In this document: positions 1 to 8,680 of the stretch, piece by piece | How the letters are laid out: each line of letters opens with the position of its first letter | Position numbering within the stretch: position 1 is the first letter of the stretch | Assembly: GCF_042675965.1 (NCBI RefSeq) | Contig: NZ_JBHTKJ010000012.1 | Span: 186,001-250,000, forward strand | DNA from: Virgibacillus_R byunsanensis | GTDB lineage: Bacteria > Bacillota > Bacilli > Bacillales > Amphibacillaceae | Direction of reading: 5' to 3' | Length of the DNA stretch: 64,000 bases | Notes under the pieces: model-generated | What the model saw: the letters and a program-made list of their open reading frames with translations, nothing else | Told to the model about the DNA's origin: nothing | The model's database searches: none | Made by a program: the position numbers and the translations under genes

Positions 1-1156
1 TTAGTTCACTATTTTCTTCATAAGTAGCCATTAAAGACCGTATCTGCTGAGCAACATCTAAGTGCCTCTTACTTCCAATTTGATTCATCACTCGGCTAAT
101 AGACTTTAAAACATTAATGGCAGGAAATTGACCTTGTTCTGCCAGCTTGCGGTCTAATACGAAATGACCATCTAGGATACCTCGAACAGTGTCTGCTATT
201 GGTTCATTCATATCGTCACCATCAACTAAAACGGTGTAAAAAGCTGTAATAGTACCCGTTTTACTTGTTCCAGTCCGTTCAAGCATCTTTGGTAAGGTAG
301 CAAATACTGATGGTGTATACCCTTTAGTTGTGGGTGGTTCCCCAGTAGCCAAACCTATTTCTCGTTGAGCCATTGCTACTCTGGTAACGGAATCCATCAT
401 TAAATTTACCTGATACCCTTGATCTCGAAAGTATTCACTTATAGCCGTTGCCGTGTAAGCTCCCTTTATTCGCATTAATGCTGGTTGATCAGATGTAGCA
501 ACGACAACAATTGACTTTTTTAAGCCCTCTTTGCCGAGATCATTTTCGATGAATTCTCTTACCTCTCTACCACGCTCCCCTAAAAGGGCTATTACATTTA
601 TATCTGCATTACTATTTCTGGCAATCATCCCTAATAATGTACTCTTACCTACACCACTTCCAGCAAAAATACCAATCCGTTGACCTTTGCCGACAGTTAA
701 CAATGAGTCGACAGCCTTTACACCTACTTGTATCGGTTCAGTTATTGGCGGACGTGATAATGGGTTGGGTGGTGCTTGTTCTGTTAAGTAGTTAGATAAT
801 CCTTTTGGTAGTTTTGAGCCATCCAAGCTACGTCCTAACGAATCTACCACATTACCAATTAACCCGCGTCCGATCTTTACCATAAGAGGCTTTCCAGTTG
901 ATTCAACCAAACAGCCTGGACCAATTTCTGTTACCTCTGCATACGGCATAAGAATAATTTTTTCTTTATTAAATCCAACTACTTCTGATACTACAGGTGG
1001 CCGTTTGTTACTAGATGAATGGATGTAACAAACTTCACCTATGTTTGCATCTGGTCCTTGTGACTCAATCATTAAGCCAACTACACGTAATACTTTTCCA
1101 TATCGTTTATACGTTTCAGCTTGCTCAATTGCTTCTAGATAAAGCTCTTTATTCAT
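1..1156 (-). CDS. fliI: FliI, flagellar export ATPase (3' end outside window)
   Basis: The FliI ATPase energises the flagellar type III export apparatus at the cytoplasmic base of the basal body. About 385 codons are visible from an ATG at 1156; the C-terminus runs off the left edge (the leading TTA of the window is out of frame, so it is not the stop). Seen: a Walker A loop AGSGVGKST near residues 165-173, a following LLGERGREV segment and a LMMDSVTRVAMAQRE stretch typical of F1-like ATPases of export systems. The start codon overlaps the fliH stop as ATGA, implying translational coupling in the fla/che operon. B. subtilis FliI is about 438 residues, so roughly 50 are missing here. Confidence 0.97.
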   Translation of the reverse strand, partial: MNKELYLEAIEQAETYKRYGKVLRVVGLMIESQGPDANIGEVCYIHSSSNKRPPVVSEVVGFNKEKIILMPYAEVTEIGPGCLVESTGKPLMVKIGRGLIGNVVDSLGRSLDGSKLPKGLSNYLTEQAPPNPLSRPPITEPIQVGVKAVDSLLTVGKGQRIGIFAGSGVGKSTLLGMIARNSNADINVIALLGERGREVREFIENDLGKEGLKKSIVVVATSDQPALMRIKGAYTATAISEYFRDQGYQVNLMMDSVTRVAMAQREIGLATGEPPTTKGYTPSVFATLPKMLERTGTSKTGTITAFYTVLVDGDDMNEPIADTVRGILDGHFVLDRKLAEQGQFPAINVLKSISRVMNQIGSKRHLDVAQQIRSLMATYEENSEL

Positions 1157-1914
1157 GGTGATTGCTCCATGGAGATCTCTGATAATACTTGTCTTAGTTG
1201 AATTAGTTGAGTATCAATACTTGCATCAATTTGACCATATGGATGTTTTATTAAACACCCGTTTTCTTCTAAATCTTCATTAATATATATGGAAACTTTT
1301 GTATCAGTGTCTAAAATCCGACATATCTCATCTTTTTGCTGTAAAACATATTCATAATTATCAGGGTGTAGATAGATCGAGATGTTTGATTGATCTTTTA
1401 TCTCTTTAATTGCTGCTTTAACAATTTCCAAAAATGAATTCCGATCTTGTGATATATGTTGTTTAATCAATTTCTCAGCTGTTTTGATACCTAGTTCTAA
1501 TATCGTTTCTTCACTTTTTTCAACTGTAGCATGATAGTCTGCATTAGCTAGCTCCACTATACTGTTTGCTTTAGCTATCAGTTCCTTATACTGGTTTAAA
1601 CTATCCTGCTTCCCACTGGTAAAACCTTCATTATAGCCTTTATTTTTAGCCTCTTCTATATATTGCTGTTTTTCTGATTCCCATTTTTGCTTTGCTTCTT
1701 CAATCTGAGCATCTGTTTCATGAAGTAGTGATTCCTTTTGTTCTTTAATTTGTTGTAATTCCTCATAGCCTTTTTGAACTTTCATTTGTATATCTTCGTT
1801 TTGATTAATCACTTCAGTCTCCGTATTATCTTCCTCTTTTATAAACTGAATTGGTTTTAGTCCTATAACTTTTTTATCAAGCTTAGAATTATTCGAAAAG
1901 ATATTAGACAATAA
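1153..1914 (-). CDS. fliH: FliH, regulator/stator of the export ATPase
   Basis: FliH binds the FliI N-terminus and links the ATPase to the export gate. The protein is a typical FliH: a long charged coiled coil (about residues 40-110, rich in E, K and Q) followed by a conserved C-terminal globular part with TAEKLIKQHI. I chose a TTG start at 1914 because a strong GGAGGTGA lies eight bases upstream and the product then begins MSNIFSNN; a GTG at 1932 is open in the same frame but falls within that ribosome binding site. The gene overlaps the end of fliG by 11 bases and abuts fliI by ATGA. Identity rests on position and architecture, since FliH sequences are poorly conserved. Confidence 0.9.
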   Translation of the reverse strand, partial: LLSNIFSNNSKLDKKVIGLKPIQFIKEEDNTETEVINQNEDIQMKVQKGYEELQQIKEQKESLLHETDAQIEEAKQKWESEKQQYIEEAKNKGYNEGFTSGKQDSLNQYKELIAKANSIVELANADYHATVEKSEETILELGIKTAEKLIKQHISQDRNSFLEIVKAAIKEIKDQSNISIYLHPDNYEYVLQQKDEICRILDTDTKVSIYINEDLEENGCLIKHPYGQIDASIDTQLIQLRQVLSEISMEQSP

Positions 1915-2914
1915 TATCGTCACCTCCACCACGTGCTATGACAATTTCCCCTATCTCTTCTAATCTTCGTATGATGGCAACAATTCTCGTTTGAGCTTCT
2001 TCTACATCACGAAGGCGAACAGGTCCCATATATTCCATTTCTTCTTTAAACGTTTCGGCCATACGCTGAGACATATTTTTAAATACTATATCTTTTACTT
2101 CATCACTAGCTACTTTTAAGGATAATCTTAAATCCTCATTTTCTACTTCGCGAATTACACGTTGAATTGCGCGATTGTCAAGGATCACAATATCATCAAA
2201 GATAAACATCCGCTTTTTAATTTCATCCGCTAATTCTGGATCCTGTATCTCCAATGCATCAAGTATTGTTCTTTCTGTACTGCGATCAACACCATTTAAG
2301 ACTTCAACCACAGCTTGTATTCCGCCAGTTTGTGTATAGTCCTCTGTTAGAGAAGAAGAAATTTTTCTTTCTAACACTTCCTCTACTTGACTAATTATTT
2401 CAGGGGAAGTGGAGTCCATTGTTGCAATTCGTTTTGCGATATCTGCCTGCATTTCTGTTGGTAACTCAGATAATATTTGCCCAGCCTGTTCAGCATCGAG
2501 ATATGATAATACAAGAGCAATTGTTTGGGGGTGCTCCCCTTGAATGAAATTAAATAATTGTTGTGAATCTGCTTTTCGTGCAAAATCAAATGGTCTAACC
2601 TGTAAGGACGATGTAAGCCTGTTTATGATACCAGTTGCTTCCTGTTTACCAAATGCTTTTTCCAATACCGTTTTGGCATATCCTATACCGCCCTGGGAGA
2701 TATAATCCTGGGCAAGTGCTATTTGATGAAATTGGTCGAGTACTTCTTCCTTAATACCTGTTTCAACTTTTTTTACAGAAGATATTTCCAAGCTTAACTT
2801 CTCAATTTCCTCTTCTGATAAATGTTTGTAAACTTGTGCGGATACATCTGGACCTAAGGAGATTAAGAGTATAGCTGCTTTTTGTTTACCTGTTAATTCT
2901 TTTTGTCTTGCCAT
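1904..2914 (-). CDS. fliG: FliG, flagellar motor switch protein
   Basis: FliG forms the rotor ring at the MS-ring/C-ring boundary and transmits torque from the stator. It has 336 residues, close to the B. subtilis length of about 338. Visible features are the N-terminal domain that binds FliF (KQKAAILLISLGPD), the middle-domain EHPQ motif at residues 127-130, and the charged C-terminal torque helix (RAIQRVIREVENEDLRLSLK). The start ATG at 2914 has an AAGGGGGG ribosome binding site. It lies 14 bases after fliF and its end encodes the fliH ribosome binding site, a compact arrangement expected of structural subunits made together. Confidence 0.98.
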   Translation of the reverse strand: MARQKELTGKQKAAILLISLGPDVSAQVYKHLSEEEIEKLSLEISSVKKVETGIKEEVLDQFHQIALAQDYISQGGIGYAKTVLEKAFGKQEATGIINRLTSSLQVRPFDFARKADSQQLFNFIQGEHPQTIALVLSYLDAEQAGQILSELPTEMQADIAKRIATMDSTSPEIISQVEEVLERKISSSLTEDYTQTGGIQAVVEVLNGVDRSTERTILDALEIQDPELADEIKKRMFIFDDIVILDNRAIQRVIREVENEDLRLSLKVASDEVKDIVFKNMSQRMAETFKEEMEYMGPVRLRDVEEAQTRIVAIIRRLEEIGEIVIARGGGDDIIV

Positions 2915-2928
2915 CTATGAATCCCCCC

Positions 2929-4524
2929 TTAATCATCAGAAATCCAGCTTCTTAACAGTTTTGCAAATTCCTCTGGTTTATCTTTCGCCATTTTTTCCAG
3001 TTGTTTTTTACGAACAACCTCTTCTGAATCTTCTTTTTCAGGAATGTCTGGTATTTCTGTTTCTACTTCAGTAGTAACCGCTTCTTGAACTACTTCTTCA
3101 TCTTCATTTTTATTACGCATTAATAGAATAATTAAAATGATAATAATTACTAGTAAAACTCCACCTGCAACATACATCCAGGTTGGTATTGGCGAGGACG
3201 TCGTTTTAGGTGTGTCAGCACCACCACTGAATTCTTGAAATACTATTGATATCTTTTCTTCGGGATTTACTTCTCCATACTCTTTATCAATTGATGTTCC
3301 AATCATAGAATCTAGTATGGAAGCTATTCCAGCTTGAACTGCATCCTGGTCTTGTTGCGTTAGATAAATTATTTCGTCCCCATCCTGTTGTTCTCTAGCA
3401 TTATCAACTGCTACTTGGATACCTAAATCACGAACTTTATAGGGACTTTCAACGATATCTCTTCGAATGCGATTAAATTCATTATTTATAGTTTCTTTGG
3501 ATAGTTCATATTCCCCGTTGTTTCCATTCTCTACGCCTTCGTAGTTAGGAATGTCTTCATCGCCAACTCCTGCATCACCACCAACTGGAGGGTCCCCTGT
3601 ATAGGATTCCTGGATAGATTCAATACTGACTGGAAGACCTTCCATACTCTCTAGGTCGACTGGTTCTATAAGTTCTTCTACACGGTTTTCCTGTGTAAAA
3701 TCGATATCGGCAGTTACAGAAACGATTACATTTTCCATACCTACCATTGCGCCTAACATCTGTTGTAGCCTTCGTTGGATATCACGTTCAATATCCTTCT
3801 TCACTGTTTGTTGATATGTATATACGTCTTGGTCACCATAAGTATTTTCTGAATTACGGTCAAAGTATTCAAAGTATTGATTCATGATCACGATGTTTTC
3901 TGCAGATAGATTTGGCACTGCTTTTGAAACTAAGTGGTATAAAGAATCTACCTGATTGCCTTTAAACTGATAGCCAGGCTGCGTGTTAATAACAATGGAT
4001 GCAGTTCCTTCCTGTGCAGCTTCACTAACAAACACGGGATCCTTAGGCATGTTAATCATTACCTTTGCACTTTCGATGCCATCAATGCCTCGCATTAGGT
4101 TAGCTAATTCCGTCTGCATAGCATCTAATTTCATTACATCGAATTCATTATCACTTATTCCCCATGATGCGTTTTCACTGAAAAATGAATAATCGATACT
4201 TCCACTGTTGGGAATACCCTGACCAGCAAGGTCTACAAGTAAGGAGTCAACACGATCCTCTGGGACGGTTATGGTTGTTCCTCCACCTTGCAATTCGTAT
4301 GGGATGCCTCTTGCGTCTAATTCGGTCTTTATTTGACCTACCTCTTGTAAAGATAAATTATTATATAATGGCACAAATTTAGAATTAGACGTGAATAGGC
4401 TAATAGCTACTATCAAAGCAACAACTATTGCTAAAGATCCTATAAAAATTCCTTTCTGGCCTTTCGAACGACTTGACCAATAGGAACTAGCTGTGTCTTT
4501 GAATGTCATGATTTTTTCTTTCAT
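2929..4524 (-). CDS. fliF: FliF, flagellar MS-ring protein
   Basis: FliF builds the membrane-embedded MS ring on which the basal body assembles. The 531-residue product has two membrane helices: one near residues 25-45 (IFIGSLAIVVALIVAISLF) and one near 455-475 (VAGGVLLVIIIILIILLM). Between them are the YscJ/FliF ring-building domains, and the C-terminal tail (KLLRSWISDD) is the FliG-binding segment. I start at the ATG at 4524 (MKEKIM) because GCGGGGGAATAT sits just upstream; an in-frame TTG at 4539 would lie inside that ribosome binding site. It is followed closely by fliG. Confidence 0.97.
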   Translation of the reverse strand: MKEKIMTFKDTASSYWSSRSKGQKGIFIGSLAIVVALIVAISLFTSNSKFVPLYNNLSLQEVGQIKTELDARGIPYELQGGGTTITVPEDRVDSLLVDLAGQGIPNSGSIDYSFFSENASWGISDNEFDVMKLDAMQTELANLMRGIDGIESAKVMINMPKDPVFVSEAAQEGTASIVINTQPGYQFKGNQVDSLYHLVSKAVPNLSAENIVIMNQYFEYFDRNSENTYGDQDVYTYQQTVKKDIERDIQRRLQQMLGAMVGMENVIVSVTADIDFTQENRVEELIEPVDLESMEGLPVSIESIQESYTGDPPVGGDAGVGDEDIPNYEGVENGNNGEYELSKETINNEFNRIRRDIVESPYKVRDLGIQVAVDNAREQQDGDEIIYLTQQDQDAVQAGIASILDSMIGTSIDKEYGEVNPEEKISIVFQEFSGGADTPKTTSSPIPTWMYVAGGVLLVIIIILIILLMRNKNEDEEVVQEAVTTEVETEIPDIPEKEDSEEVVRKKQLEKMAKDKPEEFAKLLRSWISDD

Positions 4525-4629
4525 ATATTCCCCCGCCAAATTCTAAAAGTTTAATAGATGCATGTATTAAAGTTGATAATTAGCACCTTAACACCTTTAG
4601 TACCTATAAATCTTTTCTAGTTATTATTT

Positions 4630-4935
4630 CTATACTTGCATTCTCATAATCTCGTTATATGCATCAATTACTTTTGACTGAACCTGAACAGTAGTCTCTA
4701 GTGTTATACTCGCTTTTTGAGCAGTGATCATGACATCATGTAAATCGTCAATTTGCCCGTTAGCTAGAGCTTCCGTCTTTTTATCCGATGCCTTTTGTGC
4801 GTCGTTAACATTTTCAATAGCACTCTTTAATGTGTTAGCAAAACTTGCCTGAGCTTCACCAGGTGAAATAGTTTGCTTTGCATTCAATTGATTAGGTGGT
4901 ACAGGTTGTGATAAACCATTAACAAATTGGTTCAA
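4630..4935 (-). CDS. fliE: FliE, basal-body MS-ring/rod junction protein
   Basis: FliE is a small exported protein that joins the rod to the MS ring. The C-terminal half (ASITLETTVQVQSKVIDAYNEIMRMQV) is the conserved FliE helix. I favour a TTG start at 4935, eight bases after a GAGGAG ribosome binding site. A GTG at 4944 is in frame and adds three residues, but it overlaps the GAGGAG itself. The gene follows flgC after about 15 bases. The 105-base gap to fliF is the longest within this part of the operon and contains no gene. Confidence 0.93.
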   Translation of the reverse strand: MNQFVNGLSQPVPPNQLNAKQTISPGEAQASFANTLKSAIENVNDAQKASDKKTEALANGQIDDLHDVMITAQKASITLETTVQVQSKVIDAYNEIMRMQV

Positions 4936-4950
4936 TTCTTTCACTCCTCA

Positions 4951-5406
4951 TTATTTTCCAATCTCTAACGCTTTCATCAGCATGCCTTTACTAGCATTTA
5001 CAGCTGTTATGTTTGCTTCATACGATCTGGTTGCGCTCATCAAGTCAACCATTTCTTTTAACGGATCAACGTTGGGCATCTCCACATATCCATTTTCGCC
5101 TGAATCAGGATGTGTAGGATTGAAAACGAGTTTAAAAGGTTCATCATCTTCTGTAATTCCTGATACTTTAACACCATTTCCTGGATTTGAATAAGTATTA
5201 GAAGCTTTATGTAAAAAAGATTGAAAGCTTTTGTCCTTTGGTTCGATCTCGACCATTTTTCTTCGGTATGGCTCAAATTCTCCATTTTCATTTACAGTAG
5301 CTCGTGTTGTTTGTGCATTAGCAATATTTGAAGAAATAACATCCATCCGCAGCCTTTGAGCAGTTAATGCACTTGCACTTGAATTTAAGGCATTAAATAT
5401 TGACAT
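4951..5406 (-). CDS. flgC: FlgC, flagellar proximal rod protein
   Basis: FlgC is one of the rod subunits exported through the basal body. The 151-residue protein has the rod/hook N-terminal signature (RMDVISSNIANAQTTR) and the matching C-terminal helix (MVDLMSATRSYEANITAVN), which pair as a coiled coil in assembled rod. An ATG at 5406 follows the flgB stop by only two bases and has a good ribosome binding site inside the flgB end. Length and order match B. subtilis. Confidence 0.98.
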   Translation of the reverse strand: MSIFNALNSSASALTAQRLRMDVISSNIANAQTTRATVNENGEFEPYRRKMVEIEPKDKSFQSFLHKASNTYSNPGNGVKVSGITEDDEPFKLVFNPTHPDSGENGYVEMPNVDPLKEMVDLMSATRSYEANITAVNASKGMLMKALEIGK

Positions 5407-5408
5407 TT

Positions 5409-5807
5409 TTAGTTCCCTCCTCTAATTACCGTCTGCAAACTTCCAAGCTTCCCATTAATTCGATCTACTAAACCTTGATAATAAATTTGGTTTTTTGCAA
5501 GTTCCGACATTTCTTTGTCTATATCTACATTATTACCGTTATGATTGTAAATGGTGTTATTATCGGTGGAAATTTGAAACGGAGTATTATTATTCTCTGT
5601 ACCAAACGCTATATGTTTTGGGTGTGTTCGTTTAGTTTGATGGGTTGAGGATAGTTCATCACGTAATACATTTTTAAAATCGACACTCTTCGATTTGTAA
5701 TTAGGTGTGTCTACGTTAGCAATATTATTTGAAATCGTTCGGTTTTTAGCCGATGCATAATCAAGTGAGTTTTCTAACGTATTAATAGTTCCACTAAATA
5801 GGTTCAT
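5409..5807 (-). CDS. flgB: FlgB, flagellar rod protein; first gene of fla/che operon
   Basis: FlgB is a rod subunit of the basal body. The 132-residue protein carries the rod signature NRTISNNIANVDTPNYKSK near its N-terminus and a C-terminal helix with QIYYQGLVDRINGKLGSL. AATAGGAGG precedes the ATG at 5807. In B. subtilis codY lies immediately upstream; here about 2 kb of repeats and transposon debris separate the two, so this operon must rely on its own promoter in the AT-rich stretch upstream. I could not identify a convincing sigma-A or sigma-D site there. Confidence 0.98.
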   Translation of the reverse strand: MNLFSGTINTLENSLDYASAKNRTISNNIANVDTPNYKSKSVDFKNVLRDELSSTHQTKRTHPKHIAFGTENNNTPFQISTDNNTIYNHNGNNVDIDKEMSELAKNQIYYQGLVDRINGKLGSLQTVIRGGN

Positions 5808-6117
5808 TAAAACTCCTCCTATTACAAAAATATTTCAACGGTCATAATTCTATCATTGTATACGAATATTGTAATTTATATATGAGGTAAAGTCTATCAT
5901 ATTTCGACAACTTTCTTTATATGACCCCTATTTGGTTACAATTATCTAGGACTTATACCCTATTTTTATTACAATAATTGTCATAAATTGTGTGATTATA
6001 AGGATTATTGAAAATAGTTAAACTTATTAGCTAATCTCATACATATCAGTTAGTAGAAATGCTCGAAAAAGCTAGTAGTCTTTTTCCTATCACAAACATT
6101 AAAAATGTAACGTAAAA

Positions 6118-6156
6118 TGCCCATCAAGTTGTTTGCAAATTTGATGAGCACTTTTT
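6118..6156. terminator. Hairpin with T-tract in the flgB-codY gap
   Basis: A 10-bp stem (TGCCCATCAA at 6118-6127 with TTGATGAGCA at 6141-6150, one mismatch) is followed by CTTTTT on the plus strand and by TTTT on the minus strand, so it could terminate in either direction. No intact gene lies next to it. It may be a relic of a lost gene. The rest of 5808-6600 holds no gene I can support. Confidence 0.35.
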
Positions 6157-6600
6157 GTTGGTATAATAGAAATTTATGTTTAAAATCCATTATAATTGTC
6201 GTGTGATTTATACCCCCGATTTGTTTGGTAACAATAGCAAGTGTAAGTCTACATTTTGACATACAAATTCGGATGCAAATTAGCATACATAAATTTACCA
6301 ATAAATTGGGAATCGTTTCGTTTCCCTTTATTCTACAAGATTTATGGATGGCACAAGAAGAGCAGACGCTTCTTGTGAAAAGAGGTAGATAATGGACGGT
6401 GAAATTTTAAGCGGACCCCAGTGCCCTTATTTGTGTCAAAAACAATGATTTTTAAGGTCGAGCGATAATTATACATAATGAAAGAAAATAAGGTCCAATG
6501 AGTTCGCAAAAAAGATAGGCTGTCTCCATGTTCAAGCAGTGTAGTTTCTAATCAAGTAACGAGGCTGCTTTAGTTCAAAAAGAGTTGAAAATTAATATAA

Positions 6601-6722
6601 GAAAAGCGCAAGCGCCCTGAAAGACACGACCGCATAAGCAAAACGGCTGGAGAAAGGTGTTTTTTCCTTTCGCAAGATGGATTGCTTATGTCGCGAGTGG
6701 CTGGGCGCTGGAGCTAGACATG
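6601..6722. repeat. Type-2 intergenic repeat (GCGCAAGCGCCC ... GGGCGCTGGA)
   Basis: An element bounded by GCGCAAGCGCCC at the left and GGGCGCTGGAGC at the right, so that its ends can pair as GGCGC/GCGCC. It resembles the element at 22531-22793, which has the same outer boxes but a different, longer interior. It contains no plausible coding region. Elements with these end boxes are, to my knowledge, common intergenic repeats in Bacillaceae. Confidence 0.6.
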
Positions 6723-6853
6723 GCTCTTGCTGACAAGAAACTTTATAGTACCAAAATTTTATACTTTCCTTACCTTTTAGAAAAACCGGGCAAACCCCGC
6801 CCGATCCTTTTCCTAGTTAGAGTACATCCGATAGTTTATATTCCTGACCATTC

Positions 6854-6927
6854 CTAACCATGTACGCCTTTATAATACTCAGGGTACATCTCTCCTCCAC
6901 ATTGTTCACAGTTAAACGACTGCCACT
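6854..6927 (-). pseudogene. Possible remnant of a small CxxC protein gene
   Basis: Reading the minus strand between two stops gives about 24 codons containing CEQCGGEMYPEYYKGVHG, and one frame over the text continues QEYKLSDVL before a stop. This looks like the broken end of a small zinc-ribbon-type protein. I cannot name a family. It lies among other debris, and its short length means chance is not excluded. Confidence 0.25.
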
Positions 6928-6945
6928 TTTATGATGGTTGATTGG

Positions 6946-7189
6946 GAGCGGAGGGCAGTCGACTCCTCGAAAATGCCTACGCATTTTATTCGTGCGATGA
7001 GTCGCTTTCGTAGCCTTCCTTGTCCTGCGGGAACAGCACGTGTCTGAAGACCCCGCAGTGGTGGATTTTCGCTACGGATGCTGAAGCCGTGCCCGCGGAA
7101 AGCGACTGCCCGTAGCGGGAATCAACCTGGCAGTTACGTCGCATTTTATATCTTTTCTCTCAAAAGCAACAAACTTTACGAAAATAGCC
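6946..7189 (+). repeat. Type-1 long repeat, copy A (right half only)
   Basis: This segment matches the right half of the long repeat seen complete at 42521-43056, 45874-46529 and 54126-54704. It begins at GAGCGGAGGGC, runs through GCGGGAACAGCACGTGTCTGAAGAC and GCCGTGCCCGCGGAAAGC, and ends with the terminal block GTTACGTCGCA ... AAAAGCAACAAAC ... CGAAAATAGCC. The left half is missing. It directly abuts the left side of the IS200-type remnant. Confidence 0.8.
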
Positions 7190-7315
7190 TTTTTTTAAAA
7201 CCACAGGCTATGCCTGTGTGAAAATAATCCTTTAAGAGATGTAATAGAAAAATCTCCAATCATAGAATAGAAATGGCCGTCAAACCAACTCTAAATACGA
7301 AAGGAGATCCCACTC

Positions 7316-7753
7316 ATGTCGAGTGACAATAGTTTATCACACACCCGGTAGAATTGTAAGTATCACATAATCTTTATCCCCAAACATAGAAGGAAATTAT
7401 ATGAAGTTATGAGACATCGGGGTGATTTTAAAACGATTATGTGAGATGAAAGATGTGAAATATCGAAACACTTGCCATGCTACCATATCCACATGTTGGT
7501 GAAAATTCAAGCCAACATGTCAGTTTCTTAATTCATGAGATACTTAAAAAATAAATGCTCTTTAATGAACCATGATAGACATGCGAACTTTAAATATAAC
7601 AGGAATCGTACATTCTGGGCAAAAGGCTATTGCGTCAGTACAATTGGGTTAAATCAAAAAACTGTAGCAAAGTATATTCAGGAGAAAGAATCCGAGGACA
7701 GATTACGAGACAACAAGAGTAGTGAATACGTAGATCCCATTAAAAGTAGATAG
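7316..7753 (+). pseudogene. tnpA: IS200-family TnpA transposase, inactivated
   Basis: TnpA is the single-domain HUH/Y1 transposase of IS200 elements. From an ATG at 7316, preceded by AAGGAGA, the frame reads MSSDNSLSHTR, then a TAG at codon 12 where the family has Trp (TRWNCKYH). It continues NCKYHIIFIPKHRRK and later regains the HUH motif as YHIHMLVKI and the C-terminal part HANFKYNRNRTFWAKGY ... KTVAKYIQEKE, which contains the catalytic Tyr. In-frame stops lie at 7349, 7442 and 7529. The segment RLCEMKDVK is found one frame over, so at least two compensating frameshifts are also present. It cannot produce active protein. Confidence 0.9.
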
Positions 7754-7779
7754 GAAGATAAACGGTTGACGGTAAATTC

Positions 7780-7803
7780 AAAAAGCCCCTTTAGGGGCTT
7801 TTT
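7780..7803. terminator. Bidirectional terminator, probably used by codY
   Basis: Perfect 10-bp inverted repeat AAAAAGCCCC/GGGGCTTTTT with a 4-base loop, flanked by A and T tracts, so it can end transcription from both sides. It is the first strong terminator reached after the codY stop at 7871 and lies within the right end of the IS200 remnant. The adjacent hairpin 7832-7856 has its T-tract only on the plus strand and would block transcription entering codY from the left. Confidence 0.8.
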
Positions 7804-7870
7804 GATTAAGTGCCCTTATAGGGCGAAACTAGAACCGCTCGTTTTACGGGCGGTTCCTTTTTACATCATT

Positions 7871-8650
7871 TTATCTTGAACGTAATTTTTCAAGTTCTAC
7901 TAGGAATTTATTGTTCAGTACTTTAATGTATGTTCCTTTCATTCCTAATGAACGAGATTCAATAACACCAGCACTTTCTAATTTCCTTAGTGCATTTACA
8001 ATTACAGAACGGGTAATTCCAACTCTGTCAGCAATTTTACTTGCAACAAGTAAACCTTCATTTCCATTTAATTCTTCAAAGATATGATCAATTGCTTCTA
8101 GTTCACTGTATGATAATGAGCTTATAGCCATTTGCACAACAGCTTTACTTCTAGCTTCTACTTCAATTTCTTCCGTTTTTTCATGTAGAATTTCCATACC
8201 TACAACTGTTGCTCCATATTCAGCAAGTAGTAAGTCATCATCATTAAAGCTATCCGTTAATCTACTTAAAACTAAAGTACCTAGACGCTCTCCACCACCG
8301 ATGATAGGGACAATCGTAGTTAAACCATTTTGAAAGAGTTCACGGTTCTCCACTGGAAATGCTGTATAAGGGCTATCAATATCTAAGTTTGCAGTTGTTT
8401 CATGAACATTAAACATTTTTTGTGTATATTCTTCTGGGAATTGTCTATCTTCTAGCATAGACTTCATTCGTTCATTTTCAATTTCTTGATTAATGGCAAA
8501 ACCTAGTAATTTACCTCTTCTGCTTAAAATGAATATATTGCCTCGTATTACATCCCTAAGAGAAGCTGACATTTCGTTAAAGTTTACTGACTTTCCTGTT
8601 GCCTTTTGTAACATAGCATTAATTTTTCTTGCGCGACTTAATAGTTCCAT
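7871..8650 (-). CDS. codY: CodY, GTP- and branched-chain-amino-acid-sensing repressor
   Basis: CodY is the global nutrient regulator of Firmicutes; bound to GTP and isoleucine/leucine/valine it represses genes needed in starvation. The 259-residue protein has the N-terminal GAF-type ligand domain (about 1-155; SRRGKLLGFAIN, YTAFPVENRELFQ) and the C-terminal winged helix (ASKIADRVGITRSVIVNALR, the DNA recognition helix). I start at the ATG at 8650 (MELLSRARKINAML), six bases after GGAGG; the frame is open six codons further but lacks support. It is last in xerC-hslV-hslU-codY, with a 30-base gap from hslU. Confidence 0.98.
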   Translation of the reverse strand: MELLSRARKINAMLQKATGKSVNFNEMSASLRDVIRGNIFILSRRGKLLGFAINQEIENERMKSMLEDRQFPEEYTQKMFNVHETTANLDIDSPYTAFPVENRELFQNGLTTIVPIIGGGERLGTLVLSRLTDSFNDDDLLLAEYGATVVGMEILHEKTEEIEVEARSKAVVQMAISSLSYSELEAIDHIFEELNGNEGLLVASKIADRVGITRSVIVNALRKLESAGVIESRSLGMKGTYIKVLNNKFLVELEKLRSR

Positions 8651-8680
8651 AATGATCCTCCATTTCAAATAAAAAAATTT

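Larger units (their letters stand above)
7197..7862 (+). mobile_element. Degraded IS200/IS605-type insertion sequence
   Basis: A decayed transposase gene (7316-7753) is flanked by structures expected of this family, which mobilises single-stranded DNA using end hairpins instead of inverted repeats. On the left is a perfect 7-bp stem with a 3-base loop (CACAGGC TAT GCCTGTG, 7202-7218). On the right are hairpins at 7780-7803, 7812-7824 and 7832-7856, the last followed by CTTTTT. The exact ends are not certain, since IS200 elements leave no target duplication. Confidence 0.75.

Noticed and set aside
1..3. TTA at the left edge as the fliI stop codon
   Set aside because: Frame counting from the ATG at 1156 shows that these bases are split between two codons, so fliI continues beyond the window.
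5820..6000. Sigma-D promoter for the fla/che operon
   Set aside because: I looked for TAAA and GCCGATAT-type boxes at proper spacing on the minus strand and did not find them; several AT-rich -10-like words are present but none with a good -35.
6050..6301. 83-codon minus-strand frame upstream of flgB
   Set aside because: No ribosome binding site, it passes through the hairpin at 6118-6156, and the product has no family resemblance.
6657..6857. 66-codon plus-strand frame overlapping the type-2 repeat
   Set aside because: It begins inside the repeat, lacks a ribosome binding site and ends in debris.
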